Source: Deltaproteobacteria bacterium
Lineage (GTDB): Bacteria; Desulfobacterota; Desulfuromonadia; Geobacterales; JAJYBI01
DNA length: 64,000 nucleotides
Assembly (NCBI GenBank): GCA_021779095.1
Contig: JAJYBI010000012.1
Span: 28,606-92,605 of the forward strand
Direction of reading: 5' to 3'
The notes below the pieces were generated by a model. That model made no database searches, was not told the origin of the DNA, and saw only the letters and a list, made by a program, of their open reading frames with translations. Each line of letters begins with the position of its first letter. The stretch's first letter is position 1. A program made the translations under genes and the position numbers. This document shows positions 47,193-54,530 of the stretch, piece after piece.

Positions 47193-47498
47193 ATGACCAT
47201 CGATGAGATCAGACAGGAGATCGACCGGCTGGACAGTGAACTGCTCGGCATCTTCAACCGCCGGGCCGGCCTGGCGCTGCAGATCGGCGAGATCAAGAAG
47301 GAGATCGGACTGCCGGTATACGATCCGTCGCGCGAGGGAAGGATATTCGAGCGGATGAAGGCGGAGAACCCGGGCCCCCTCGACGACGGAGCCATCGTCC
47401 GGCTGTTCGAGCGGGTGATCGACGAATCCCGGCGGCTCGAACGGATCATGACCCGCGGCGCGGACGAGCCGGCCTGCGAGGGAGAACGGCAATGCTGA
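47193..47498 (+). CDS. Chorismate mutase (AroQ type)
   Basis: 101 residues, all-helical AroQ monomer: MTIDEIRQEIDRLDSELLGIFNRRAGLALQIGEIKKE with Arg, Lys and the second-helix RIFERM, then VRLFERVIDESRRLE. Converts chorismate to prephenate for Phe and Tyr. Starts seven bases after nadB with GAGGGATGC. Its stop overlaps the start of the DAHP-synthase stub (ATG at 47492), suggesting that in relatives the mutase and a DAHP synthase are one unit. Confidence 0.92.
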   Translation: MTIDEIRQEIDRLDSELLGIFNRRAGLALQIGEIKKEIGLPVYDPSREGRIFERMKAENPGPLDDGAIVRLFERVIDESRRLERIMTRGADEPACEGERQC

Positions 47499-47700
47499 TC
47501 ATCATGAAGAAACGGCCGCACCCGCCGACCTGGTCCGGATCAAGGAACTCCTGATCCGGCGTGACCTCGACATTCACCAGTCGACCGGCGTCAACCGCAC
47601 CATCATCGGGATCATCGGCGATACGGAGAAACTGGACCCGGCCGAGCTGGAAGGGATGCCCGGCGTGCTCCAGATCGTCCGGATCGAACGCGAGGAATAA
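47492..47700 (+). pseudogene. Frameshifted stub of the DAHP synthase N-terminal regulatory domain
   Basis: Starting at ATG 47492 (GGGAGAACGGCA upstream) the frame reads MLIIMKK and then breaks. Adding one A to the AAA at 47510-47512 restores a protein of 69 residues: TAAPADLVRIKELLI, GVNRTIIGIIGDTEKL, GMPGVLQIVRIERE. This matches the ferredoxin-like N-terminal domain of type I-beta DAHP synthases (MIIxMKxxA...VIGxIGD...VxxVxRI). A TAA then ends it with no catalytic barrel; the opposite-strand Memo gene begins two bases later. It may be a decayed gene, a stand-alone regulatory domain with a sequencing error, or a frameshift-controlled peptide. Confidence 0.7.
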
Positions 47701-47702
47701 CC

Positions 47703-48509
47703 TCAGTATACCGCCACTGCGGCGTACCCCACCACCTGATCGTTGTCCCCCGTCACGTCCCCGCTCGTCGCGTACGCCACCAGTTCCGCCTCTTTTGCCC
47801 CGAGCTTCCGGGCCGCCACCAGCATCGCCGCCGCCGGCGCCGCCCCGCACATGCTGATCCGCCGCTCGCGGCAGATGCGCAGAAGCCCTTCGGGGTTCAG
47901 CGCCAGCATCTCGCGGATGGCGCTTCCGTCCTTGTCCCGCGCCGTCTCCGCCGGCTCGTAATGGCTCATGTCGGAACTGGCGACGATAAGGACTTCCTCC
48001 CCGTATCGCGCAATGGCCGCCGCGATCCCCTCCCCCAGCGACGCGCAACGGTCGTATCCGGAGAAACCGAGACATAGAGGTACAACGGAAACGTCAGGCC
48101 GCAGGTACTGCAGGAACGGCAGCTGCACCTCCAGGGAGTGCTCGAACCGGTGGGCGGCCGCGTCCTCCTCCAGCCAGGGGACCTCTTCCGCCAGCAGGGC
48201 CGACAGCTCCTTGTTGACCGGCACCTCTCCCAGCGGCGTGCTCCAGCTGCCGGCGGGATACAGTGCGAGAGACGCCCCCCGCCCCGTATGGTTGGGGCAG
48301 AGTACGACGACGGTCGACGGAATCTCGATGGCACCGTAGAGAAGCCCCGCCACGGCGCCGGAATAGACATACCCCGCGTGGGGCGACACCACCCCGATCA
48401 CCCGCCGTTTCGGCTCGCGGAACTCAATGAGACGCCCGACTTCAGCCTGGAGATGCTCCTTCGTCCCCGGATAGAACTGCCCCGCCACCGCCGGTTCGCG
48501 CTTCATCAT
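47703..48509 (-). CDS. AmmeMemoRadiSam system protein B (Memo family)
   Basis: 268 residues of the Memo/AMMECR1-linked non-haem iron dioxygenase-like family: REPAVAGQFYPG, VVSPHAGYVYSGAVAGLLYG, VLCPNHTGRG, HRFEHSLEVQLPFLQYL, VASSDMSHYE and the C-terminal CGAAPAAAMLVAARKLGA. The three conserved His are in SPHAGY, PNH and EHSLE. Usually works beside AmmeMemoRadiSam proteins A and a radical SAM enzyme; neither is adjacent here. ATG at 48509 with GGAGGTGAT. A further ATG follows at 48506. Confidence 0.92.
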   Translation of the reverse strand: MMKREPAVAGQFYPGTKEHLQAEVGRLIEFREPKRRVIGVVSPHAGYVYSGAVAGLLYGAIEIPSTVVVLCPNHTGRGASLALYPAGSWSTPLGEVPVNKELSALLAEEVPWLEEDAAAHRFEHSLEVQLPFLQYLRPDVSVVPLCLGFSGYDRCASLGEGIAAAIARYGEEVLIVASSDMSHYEPAETARDKDGSAIREMLALNPEGLLRICRERRISMCGAAPAAAMLVAARKLGAKEAELVAYATSGDVTGDNDQVVGYAAVAVY

Positions 48510-48534
48510 GGTATCACCTCCGGATGTCGAGATA

Positions 48535-48880
48535 TCAGTGTACCGTATCAGAAGCCTTCGTTCCACTCAGGGTGCGGACGTCGAAGCCGGCGGGCTGCAT
48601 GGTGACACCGAAGACCCGGCGCAGGTTGCCGTTCACGGCCTCGACCACGACCGCGAACTCGGCGGGGGAAGAGGGAAGACACCGTGCCGCGCATGACCTT
48701 CTCCTTCAGACCGTTATCCCGCTGAACGAAGTGCGCCCACTCGATCGTGCCGTCCGTCCTCTTCTTCGCCAAGAGATTGTAGATCCCCACCTGCGGGATA
48801 TGCGGCGAGGCAAGCCCGGTCAGGATCTCTTCGCCCTCTTCCAGGTTCATTACGGCCAGCTGCGCGAGGTTGTTGTTCAT
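48535..48880 (-). pseudogene. Frameshifted small hypothetical gene
   Basis: From ATG 48880 the frame gives NNNLAQLAVMNLEEGEEIL...QVGIYNLLAKKRTDGTIEWAHFVQRDNG, then becomes an Arg-rich shadow frame. Removing one C from the C5 run at 48664-48668 (minus strand) restores FPAEFAVVVEAVNGNLRRVFGVTMQPAGFDVRTLSG and a stop at 48535, for 114 residues. The total length, 345+1 bases, fits a single insertion. No family recognised. It is either recently inactivated or a sequencing error. Confidence 0.6.
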
Positions 48881-49126
48881 GGCTTGTCCTTTCGGGTTTC
48901 GTGTCGCCGCGACATTTTTCCCAGCGTCTAACGATCAACGCCGTTGCCGTCGGGTGCTGGAGATGGGTGAGGAAGAGATGTTCGCTCCCCGTAAAGAACG
49001 GCTTGAAGCCGGCTTTCTCATGGTTTGTGCGGAGCTTCCGGCGGGGCCGAACTTGCTGACCAGAAGCCAGCAGGCCAGAGGGTGACCGAGTTCACCGGTC
49101 CTCATATCCGTTGGAACTAAAATCAT

Positions 49127-52100
49127 TTAAGCCGTTGTTATCTTTTCCAGACGCTCTCGTAACTGTCGGTTCCCTGGATAATCAGCAACACTTTTCTCCA
49201 ATACCCTAACAGCCTCTTCCTGCAGGCCTTCGACAGTCAGCAACTCAGCACATCGCATGATTAACGAGGCAATGTTTCCCATCCGTGGGCCGTTCATACC
49301 TCTTTTGAGAAGTTCAATCGCTTCTCTATTCCGCCCTATACTGGACATGAGGTCGGCGCAGGTCTGGTAGAGCACGATCTTGCCGGGAGTGCCTGGGAGT
49401 TGGATGGCCTTCTCCAGCATTGATGCTCCTTCAGCCGCTCGCCCGCTCTGGGCCAACAGTTTGGCCCACAATTGATACATTACCCCCTTGTTGGTCAAGG
49501 CCGGATGATTGAATCCTTTTCCCAGCAGCTCTATGGCTTCTTCAAGACGGTCCAGCTTCACCAGGAGTTCGGCGCAGTATTTATACAAGAAATCGAGTAG
49601 TACCGGGTCATCTCCGGTAATCCCCTGTTGTAGAATCTCGATTGCCCCGGCCACATTCCCTTGCCAAGTCATTATCTCCGCATGCATTTTATAAAAATGA
49701 TTCTTCTCTTTCATGCCGGGGAGCGACACTCCCCGCTGCAATATGGCGATTGCTTCTTCAAGCTTTTGCGCCTTCGCCAAAGATTTTGCGCAACAGAGAT
49801 AGAGCGAAGGCTCCCGCTTCAATTTCGGATGATCCATGGCCTTTTTCAGGAACGTTACGCCATCTTCCGGATTACCAGACTGTTCCAGAATCTTGACATA
49901 GAAATGAATTAGCTTGACCGTCTCCTTGACCCGCCGTGATTGAATTCCCTGTTCCAGCATGAACCTTGCTTCGGCGAACTTTTGTGTTTTTGCCAGCAGT
50001 TGAGCACCGCGCAGATACATTTCACCGGGATACAAAACCTCGCCATCGGTAAGGCCGTCTTTAATGCAGTGTAGGGCCTTGTCATCATCACCTTCAGCGA
50101 TATATTGTTCGGCGACTCTCAGATAGAGGTCCTGACGTTTGGTGACTCCCTTAGTCCGCAAAGCTTGCCTCAATAATGGAGCTATTTCCGCACCACGGTT
50201 CCTCTTGGTCAGCATATTGGCGTAACAGAGATACAATTCCCCCACTTCCTGAATATCCGGGGTGGTAATTCCCTGTTGCAGCATCCTCTCGGCTTCTTCC
50301 AGGCGACCGGACCGTTCCATATAAATCGCACAGTGCCGGATCAAGGTTGAGAGACAGGTTATGTTGGGGGTATTGATCCCCTGTTCCAGCACCAGAATCG
50401 CATCAGACAAACGCTCATGTTTATCCAGTAGTTGGGCGCAATAGAGACAGATGGAAAAGAGATTGTTTTCCCCGCCCAGATGTTTGAGCACTTGTTGAAA
50501 CGCCCCGGCCATGGCGTCGATACCGTTCAGGTTGTACTCCAATTCGATTAGTAGCCGCCAGGCAGCGTAATAGGACCCGGACCAAACAGCCCGACGGGCG
50601 TGATAAAGTGCTCGCTGGTAATCATCACCCACATTGCGATGTTTAAAGCACAAGGCAAGGTGGAACTCCAGCCCCTTCGGTCTCTTGTCATCGGGCAGGG
50701 CGGATATCAGGGCAATGCGCTCTTCCAGGGTTTCAACGGAACGGGGAATCTGGGACTGGACCGGCGGGGTAATCTGGGCTAGGGCATATTTGGTAAGTTT
50801 GCTGTCGGCTTCACTCAGTTCCTCCATGCGGCCCGCTTCCAGGAGATGGTGCCGCAACTCAGCATAGGAGACGGTCAAGCGTTGCGTTCCCTTGGGTTGG
50901 AGGGCCTTGAAATGGCGGAAATGATAATCCGCTGCCAGGGAGTGAGCTTGCCGCCATTCTTCCTTTGTCTCTCGCAGGCGCGAGACGCAGACCTCCCGCG
51001 CCAGCGGATGTAGGGCATCCCACCCCGGCGTATTATCCAGCAGGAACCGGTCGATGAGCTCCCGGCGCAACGTCAGTGCGGGGGAGAACTTAGCTTCCAG
51101 ACCGGCATAGACTTCTTTGGAAAAGGGGCGGCGATGCACCGCCAGAAACTGGAGCAGGGATACCAGGTCGTCATGCATCCGCGGCAGGGCGCGCTCGATC
51201 AAAACTCGCTCAAACCTTTCAACCAATCCATGGTCAATGGACACATCTCCCGGCTTGAAGAGGTCGGGAGCAAGTGAGATCAGCTCGTCCAGGGAATCAT
51301 AAACTAGACTTTTCACCAGGGTAATAAGCGCACGGGGGTTTCCACCCAGGCGATGCCCGATTTCCGTGATACGCTCAAGTGGGAACTTGGCAGTCAGCCC
51401 GTCTCGGTCAAGTTGTTCCCGCAATAGAGCTGCGGCTTCCTTGTCCGTCAAGCCGTCGAGCCGCTTGCTTGCGCAACTCTCAGACCATGGTGCCACCGTC
51501 ACAGCCCGATTGCTGATGAGGAGCAGTCTTCCCTTCGGCGCAGGACTGCTATTTAACTCTTCCACCAGTTGCTGCCATTTTTTTGGCGGCAGGGTGTTGC
51601 GCTCACCAAAGAGCCGCTGAAACTCATCAATAACAAGGAGTATGCGGTCGCGTCGAAGCACTCGGAGCAACGCACGGAACAAGTCCCCTTGCACACCTTT
51701 GTCCAGTTCCCGCTCAAGGTCACCAATCCCGGCAACCTGTAACTGCTCGGCAAGTTCCTCTAACAGCGACTCAGTCGGCTCGGGTGCGTCCGGTTGAGGA
51801 TAGAGTCGGAACGCATGTCGGCCTGATCTTTCCATAATCTCACGGGTCAACTGGGTCTTACCGCAACCGGGAAAGCCTTGTATAATGGCTACAGACGGAC
51901 CTTTTGCCAACCAATCCGACTGGAAATATTGGAGAAGTTTATTTCGTTGCTGGCCGTGATAATTAGATTCCGACGATTTTTCAACGACAGGACTTTGATT
52001 TTGCACAGAAATCCTGCCCATCTCTTCGTCCAGTACCTGGGCGGCCCGGGCAAGAGAGGCAAGGTCAGACAATTCCTGTATCTGTTTCAGGATATCTGGA

Positions 52101-52513
52101 ATATCCCAAGTTTCGATTGTTGGACAATCTGGTAACAGGTTAAAACTCTTTGATAAGCCTGGCTTTTTCGGCAATAGAAAAAAGATGATAATTCGATCGA
52201 ATTCGCTGTTCTGTTTATGGGTGTTGGCTTTTATTGCGGTTTTGTTGATCTTGTCTGAACTGTCTTCGTTTGTGACCTGTATAGCAATGCGGTTATGGCG
52301 ATCACCAAGGTCTACTGCCGGATAATCGTGTTGTTCGGCATTGAGATTCACCAGTTCCCAACCAAAAATAACATTGAAGAAGCGAGCAGAAATGGTTTCT
52401 AGAATACAATTGGCATCCGTAAAGCCAGAACGAGATCGAGTCTTAACAATTGCAGCCAGCTCATTGAGCCGATCAGCGATATGAGTAACCTTTTCAAGGC
52501 GTGGCAGGCTCAT
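49127..52513 (-). CDS. SMEK-domain STAND NTPase with TPR repeats; candidate antiviral protein
   Basis: 1128 residues in three parts. Residues 1-150: SMEK-like N-terminal domain with DYPAVDLGDRHNRIAIQVTNEDSSDKINKT, whose D-x(n)-IQV pattern recalls Mrr/PD-(D/E)xK cores, though no catalytic Lys is obvious. About 185-560: P-loop STAND module with Walker A GFPGCGKTQL, Walker B ILLVIDEFQRL and a winged-helix-like region. About 600-1120: at least ten helical repeats of roughly 36 residues with the pattern AxxxLxxGh..P (LEEAERMLQQGITTPDI, LEEAIAILQRGVSLPGM, NREAIELLKRGMNGPRM). Antiviral STAND proteins (Avs-type) share effector-NTPase-repeat sensor order. Gene is visibly less GC-rich than the core. 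ATG at 52513 with GAGAGGGAC. No partner in the same operon. Confidence 0.82.
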   Translation of the reverse strand: MSLPRLEKVTHIADRLNELAAIVKTRSRSGFTDANCILETISARFFNVIFGWELVNLNAEQHDYPAVDLGDRHNRIAIQVTNEDSSDKINKTAIKANTHKQNSEFDRIIIFFLLPKKPGLSKSFNLLPDCPTIETWDIPDILKQIQELSDLASLARAAQVLDEEMGRISVQNQSPVVEKSSESNYHGQQRNKLLQYFQSDWLAKGPSVAIIQGFPGCGKTQLTREIMERSGRHAFRLYPQPDAPEPTESLLEELAEQLQVAGIGDLERELDKGVQGDLFRALLRVLRRDRILLVIDEFQRLFGERNTLPPKKWQQLVEELNSSPAPKGRLLLISNRAVTVAPWSESCASKRLDGLTDKEAAALLREQLDRDGLTAKFPLERITEIGHRLGGNPRALITLVKSLVYDSLDELISLAPDLFKPGDVSIDHGLVERFERVLIERALPRMHDDLVSLLQFLAVHRRPFSKEVYAGLEAKFSPALTLRRELIDRFLLDNTPGWDALHPLAREVCVSRLRETKEEWRQAHSLAADYHFRHFKALQPKGTQRLTVSYAELRHHLLEAGRMEELSEADSKLTKYALAQITPPVQSQIPRSVETLEERIALISALPDDKRPKGLEFHLALCFKHRNVGDDYQRALYHARRAVWSGSYYAAWRLLIELEYNLNGIDAMAGAFQQVLKHLGGENNLFSICLYCAQLLDKHERLSDAILVLEQGINTPNITCLSTLIRHCAIYMERSGRLEEAERMLQQGITTPDIQEVGELYLCYANMLTKRNRGAEIAPLLRQALRTKGVTKRQDLYLRVAEQYIAEGDDDKALHCIKDGLTDGEVLYPGEMYLRGAQLLAKTQKFAEARFMLEQGIQSRRVKETVKLIHFYVKILEQSGNPEDGVTFLKKAMDHPKLKREPSLYLCCAKSLAKAQKLEEAIAILQRGVSLPGMKEKNHFYKMHAEIMTWQGNVAGAIEILQQGITGDDPVLLDFLYKYCAELLVKLDRLEEAIELLGKGFNHPALTNKGVMYQLWAKLLAQSGRAAEGASMLEKAIQLPGTPGKIVLYQTCADLMSSIGRNREAIELLKRGMNGPRMGNIASLIMRCAELLTVEGLQEEAVRVLEKSVADYPGNRQLRERLEKITTA

Positions 52514-52754
52514 GAAGTCCCTCTCGGTATTTCTGGTATTGTCGGAATCATGACGGTAACAGATGTAAGCGGCTTCAGTCCGAGTAAATCTGGCAAGTCA
52601 GGCCCTGCATTCGGATATTACCTCATGCACTGGTAGTACCGCATCCTACGAACACCTGCAACAGCCACCCATCGCGTTTCTTTACCCGCCGCTTGACGTC
52701 AACACCCTACCAACCCCACTGCTTGCAAAAGAAGACACAGCGTGCTCCGCTGCG

Positions 52755-53330
52755 CTACTTCTCTGTCTTACTGCCCTTGCGACTTTCCGGCGAACTAGAG
52801 TATGTTTCGCCATTTTCCCGGCAAACTTGCTGCACCTCTTTCGCATCAGCCCGTTTCCCCTTTGCCGGAACGTGCCCTGCCATAGACCTTTGCAAATCCG
52901 GGTTGTTCAGAGCAGCGTCTTTCTCCCCTTTTGCCCCCAGGACCATCTTCCAGACATCGGGAAACTTCTCGATAAAGTTATGCACCAGCAGGTTCATCGA
53001 CGGGGTAATGGCCACCTCACCACGCTCCCAGCGGCCGTAGGTATTGCGCCCGACCTGAAGCAGGTCGCAGATCTCGTCCAGTTTCATGTTAAGCACGCGG
53101 CGCAACGTTTTCAGTTGCTCCGGCGTCAGGAGCGGCTTCAACGCGAATTCCAGGGCAATCCGCTTCTTGTCAATCTCCAGGCTCTGAGCATGGGTAAAGG
53201 TCACCTCTCCGCAGGCCGGGCAGGTTTCGCAGGCAAGATCAGCCAAGACATGGCTCTCGCCGTTGACGGTTATGGTAAGCTCGGTTTTGGCAGCGTGGTA
53301 TTCGGCTTCAAAACAGTTCGTACAGATCAT
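52755..53330 (-). CDS. MqsA/YgiT-type antitoxin-like zinc-finger HTH protein
   Basis: 191 residues. The N-terminal zinc ribbon has Cys at 3, 6, 37 and 40 (ICTNC, CPACG) and is followed by an HTH domain (LTPEQLKTLRRVLNMKLDEICDLLQVGRNTYGRWERGEVAITPSMNLLVHNFIEKFP), the MqsA/YgiT layout. A polar tail of about 50 residues is extra. It starts 11 bases after the small upstream gene, in toxin-then-antitoxin order. By family it would neutralise the partner and repress the shared promoter. Confidence 0.85.
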   Translation of the reverse strand: MICTNCFEAEYHAAKTELTITVNGESHVLADLACETCPACGEVTFTHAQSLEIDKKRIALEFALKPLLTPEQLKTLRRVLNMKLDEICDLLQVGRNTYGRWERGEVAITPSMNLLVHNFIEKFPDVWKMVLGAKGEKDAALNNPDLQRSMAGHVPAKGKRADAKEVQQVCRENGETYSSSPESRKGSKTEK

Positions 53331-53341
53331 GATCGCTTCCT

Positions 53342-53680
53342 CTATTTGATTGTGAAAGAGGTCAATTCCCAGCAGATGAATTCACCGGTCCGAGGGTGGT
53401 AGTTGCTGCACACCTTGCAGTAGACCGACACTCCGGTGGTGCTTGTCCCTCGAATCACATAGTGGGTGTTGTTCGGATTGCTCGCCCGCTCGCTTGTTGC
53501 CGGCATGGCTTTCTCAATAACGATGGCATCCATGATGACCTTTTCCAGATCGGCCTCGTAGAGCCTGGCGCGATCCATATCATCCATGCAATCCCTGGTT
53601 TTACGAATCTTCCCCGCCAGATAGGCTTCCTGAATTCTCTTGAGGACAAGATCGTCCAGTGCTGTTCCAATTGGTGCCAT
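53342..53680 (-). CDS. Probable toxin partner of the MqsA-like antitoxin (DUF4258-like)
   Basis: 112 residues. Helical start (APIGTALDDLVLKRIQEAYLAGKIRKTRDCMDDMDRARLYEADLEKVIMDAIVI) then a beta-rich end (HYVIRGTSTTGVSVYCKVC...GEFICWELTSF). The layout matches small DUF4258/MqsR-like ribonuclease-type toxins, which is a tentative family call. ATG at 53680 is used because GGGGT precedes it; an ATG six codons earlier overlaps operators. The first gene of the pair, under a strong promoter that contains palindromes. Confidence 0.65.
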   Translation of the reverse strand: MAPIGTALDDLVLKRIQEAYLAGKIRKTRDCMDDMDRARLYEADLEKVIMDAIVIEKAMPATSERASNPNNTHYVIRGTSTTGVSVYCKVCSNYHPRTGEFICWELTSFTIK

Positions 53681-53750
53681 AAATACCCCAAGCAACATAT
53701 TGCACCAATTGGTGCCTTCATCAATATACCAATTGATGTTTTCATGTCAA
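53667..53750 (-). promoter_or_regulatory. Toxin-antitoxin promoter with three CCAATTGG-type operators
   Basis: Minus-strand promoter TTGACA (53745-53750), 16-base spacer, TATATT (53723-53728). Palindrome 1, ACCAATTGAT, lies in the spacer (centre 53732); palindrome 2, GCACCAATTGGTGC, just downstream of the start of transcription (53702-53715); palindrome 3, CCAATTGG, at the toxin start (53667-53674). Repression by the HTH antitoxin is inferred. Confidence 0.75.
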
Positions 53751-53812
53751 CGGTTTTTCCATTGCCCCGGTCTATTCCTGAAAGTATCCTGTTTCGGTTT
53801 CTCGACTCAACC

Positions 53813-54379
53813 TTACCCCCCTCTTTTCCTCGCCTCCAACCTCGCCCTGGTCATCCGCTCCCGCAGGCCGCCCTCCTTGAGAAATGCCTGTTCCAACTGC
53901 TTCAATAGCCGATCCAGCAAATAGTTGGTCTGATGAATAAGGCAGATGATGATGTTTGCCACCACCTCCGGCGGCCGGGTTTCGATATAGGGCCTATAGG
54001 TCTCATAAGACCCTTGGGTCCCATTTTCGCCATTACCCAACTTCCGCACGAACTGCGCCTCTCTGCTGTTCTTGTCCCAGAGAACAGCTCCCCGGGTCCG
54101 CAGGAAATCCCGGTAGTCGGCCAAGAGCTCTTCCAGGCTGGCCCGTGCCACATTGGTCAGCTTGATCTCCATCTCTTTCGAAGTGCCGGAGGCCATGCTC
54201 CCTTCAACGATATTCTGCTTGCCGGAACGCGCCGCCTGCACCATCTGGTCATGGGTGCGGCTGCGACGGTCGATGTAGCGGTCACAGAAATAGACCGTGG
54301 CATCGTAGACGATCTCCGCCTTTTGATAGGAAAGCAGATTCTGATAACCGCCATGCGCGGGAATGAAACCTTCGGACAT
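53813..54379 (-). CDS. Four-helix-bundle protein (S23/Avd-like superfamily)
   Basis: 188 residues, mostly helical: NLLSYQKAEIVYDATVYFCDRYI, RTHDQMVQAARSGKQNIVEGSMASGTSKEMEIKLTNVARASLEELLADYRDFLRTRG and a C-terminal IIICLIHQTNYLLDRLLKQLEQAFL. The central QAARSGKQNIVEG...AR.S..EL motif is that of four-helix-bundle proteins found in 23S rRNA intervening sequences and, as Avd, in diversity-generating retroelements. No reverse transcriptase or template repeat is seen nearby. ATG at 54379 with AGGAG. Likely accessory; role unknown. Confidence 0.82.
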   Translation of the reverse strand: MSEGFIPAHGGYQNLLSYQKAEIVYDATVYFCDRYIDRRSRTHDQMVQAARSGKQNIVEGSMASGTSKEMEIKLTNVARASLEELLADYRDFLRTRGAVLWDKNSREAQFVRKLGNGENGTQGSYETYRPYIETRPPEVVANIIICLIHQTNYLLDRLLKQLEQAFLKEGGLRERMTRARLEARKRGG

Positions 54380-54499
54380 GCGAACTCCTGATTGCCTTTG
54401 GCAGCGCGCTATGTCGTCAACCAAACACGTTAACCTCCCCATCGGACAAAATCGCCTCCGACATTACACCCGCATAACCCGATTGTCAACGGCGTACCG

Positions 54500-54530
54500 G
54501 CATAAAAAAAGGTGCCGATCGGCACCTTAT
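54500..54530 (-). terminator. Terminator of the trpS-scpA-scpB operon
   Basis: A perfect AAGGTGCC GATC GGCACCTT hairpin (54509-54528) followed on the minus strand by TTTTTTTATG. It overlaps the scpB stop codon. Confidence 0.92.

Noticed and set aside
48935..49126. 63-codon minus-strand frame whose ATG directly follows the STAND gene stop
   Set aside because: No ribosome binding site of its own, Ser/Arg-rich end without structure, and no recognisable motif. I see nothing else supportable in 48881-49126.
52514..52754. Gap between the STAND gene and the antitoxin
   Set aside because: Searched for promoter, repeats and small genes. Only weak -35/-10-like words were found and no open frame with a ribosome binding site.
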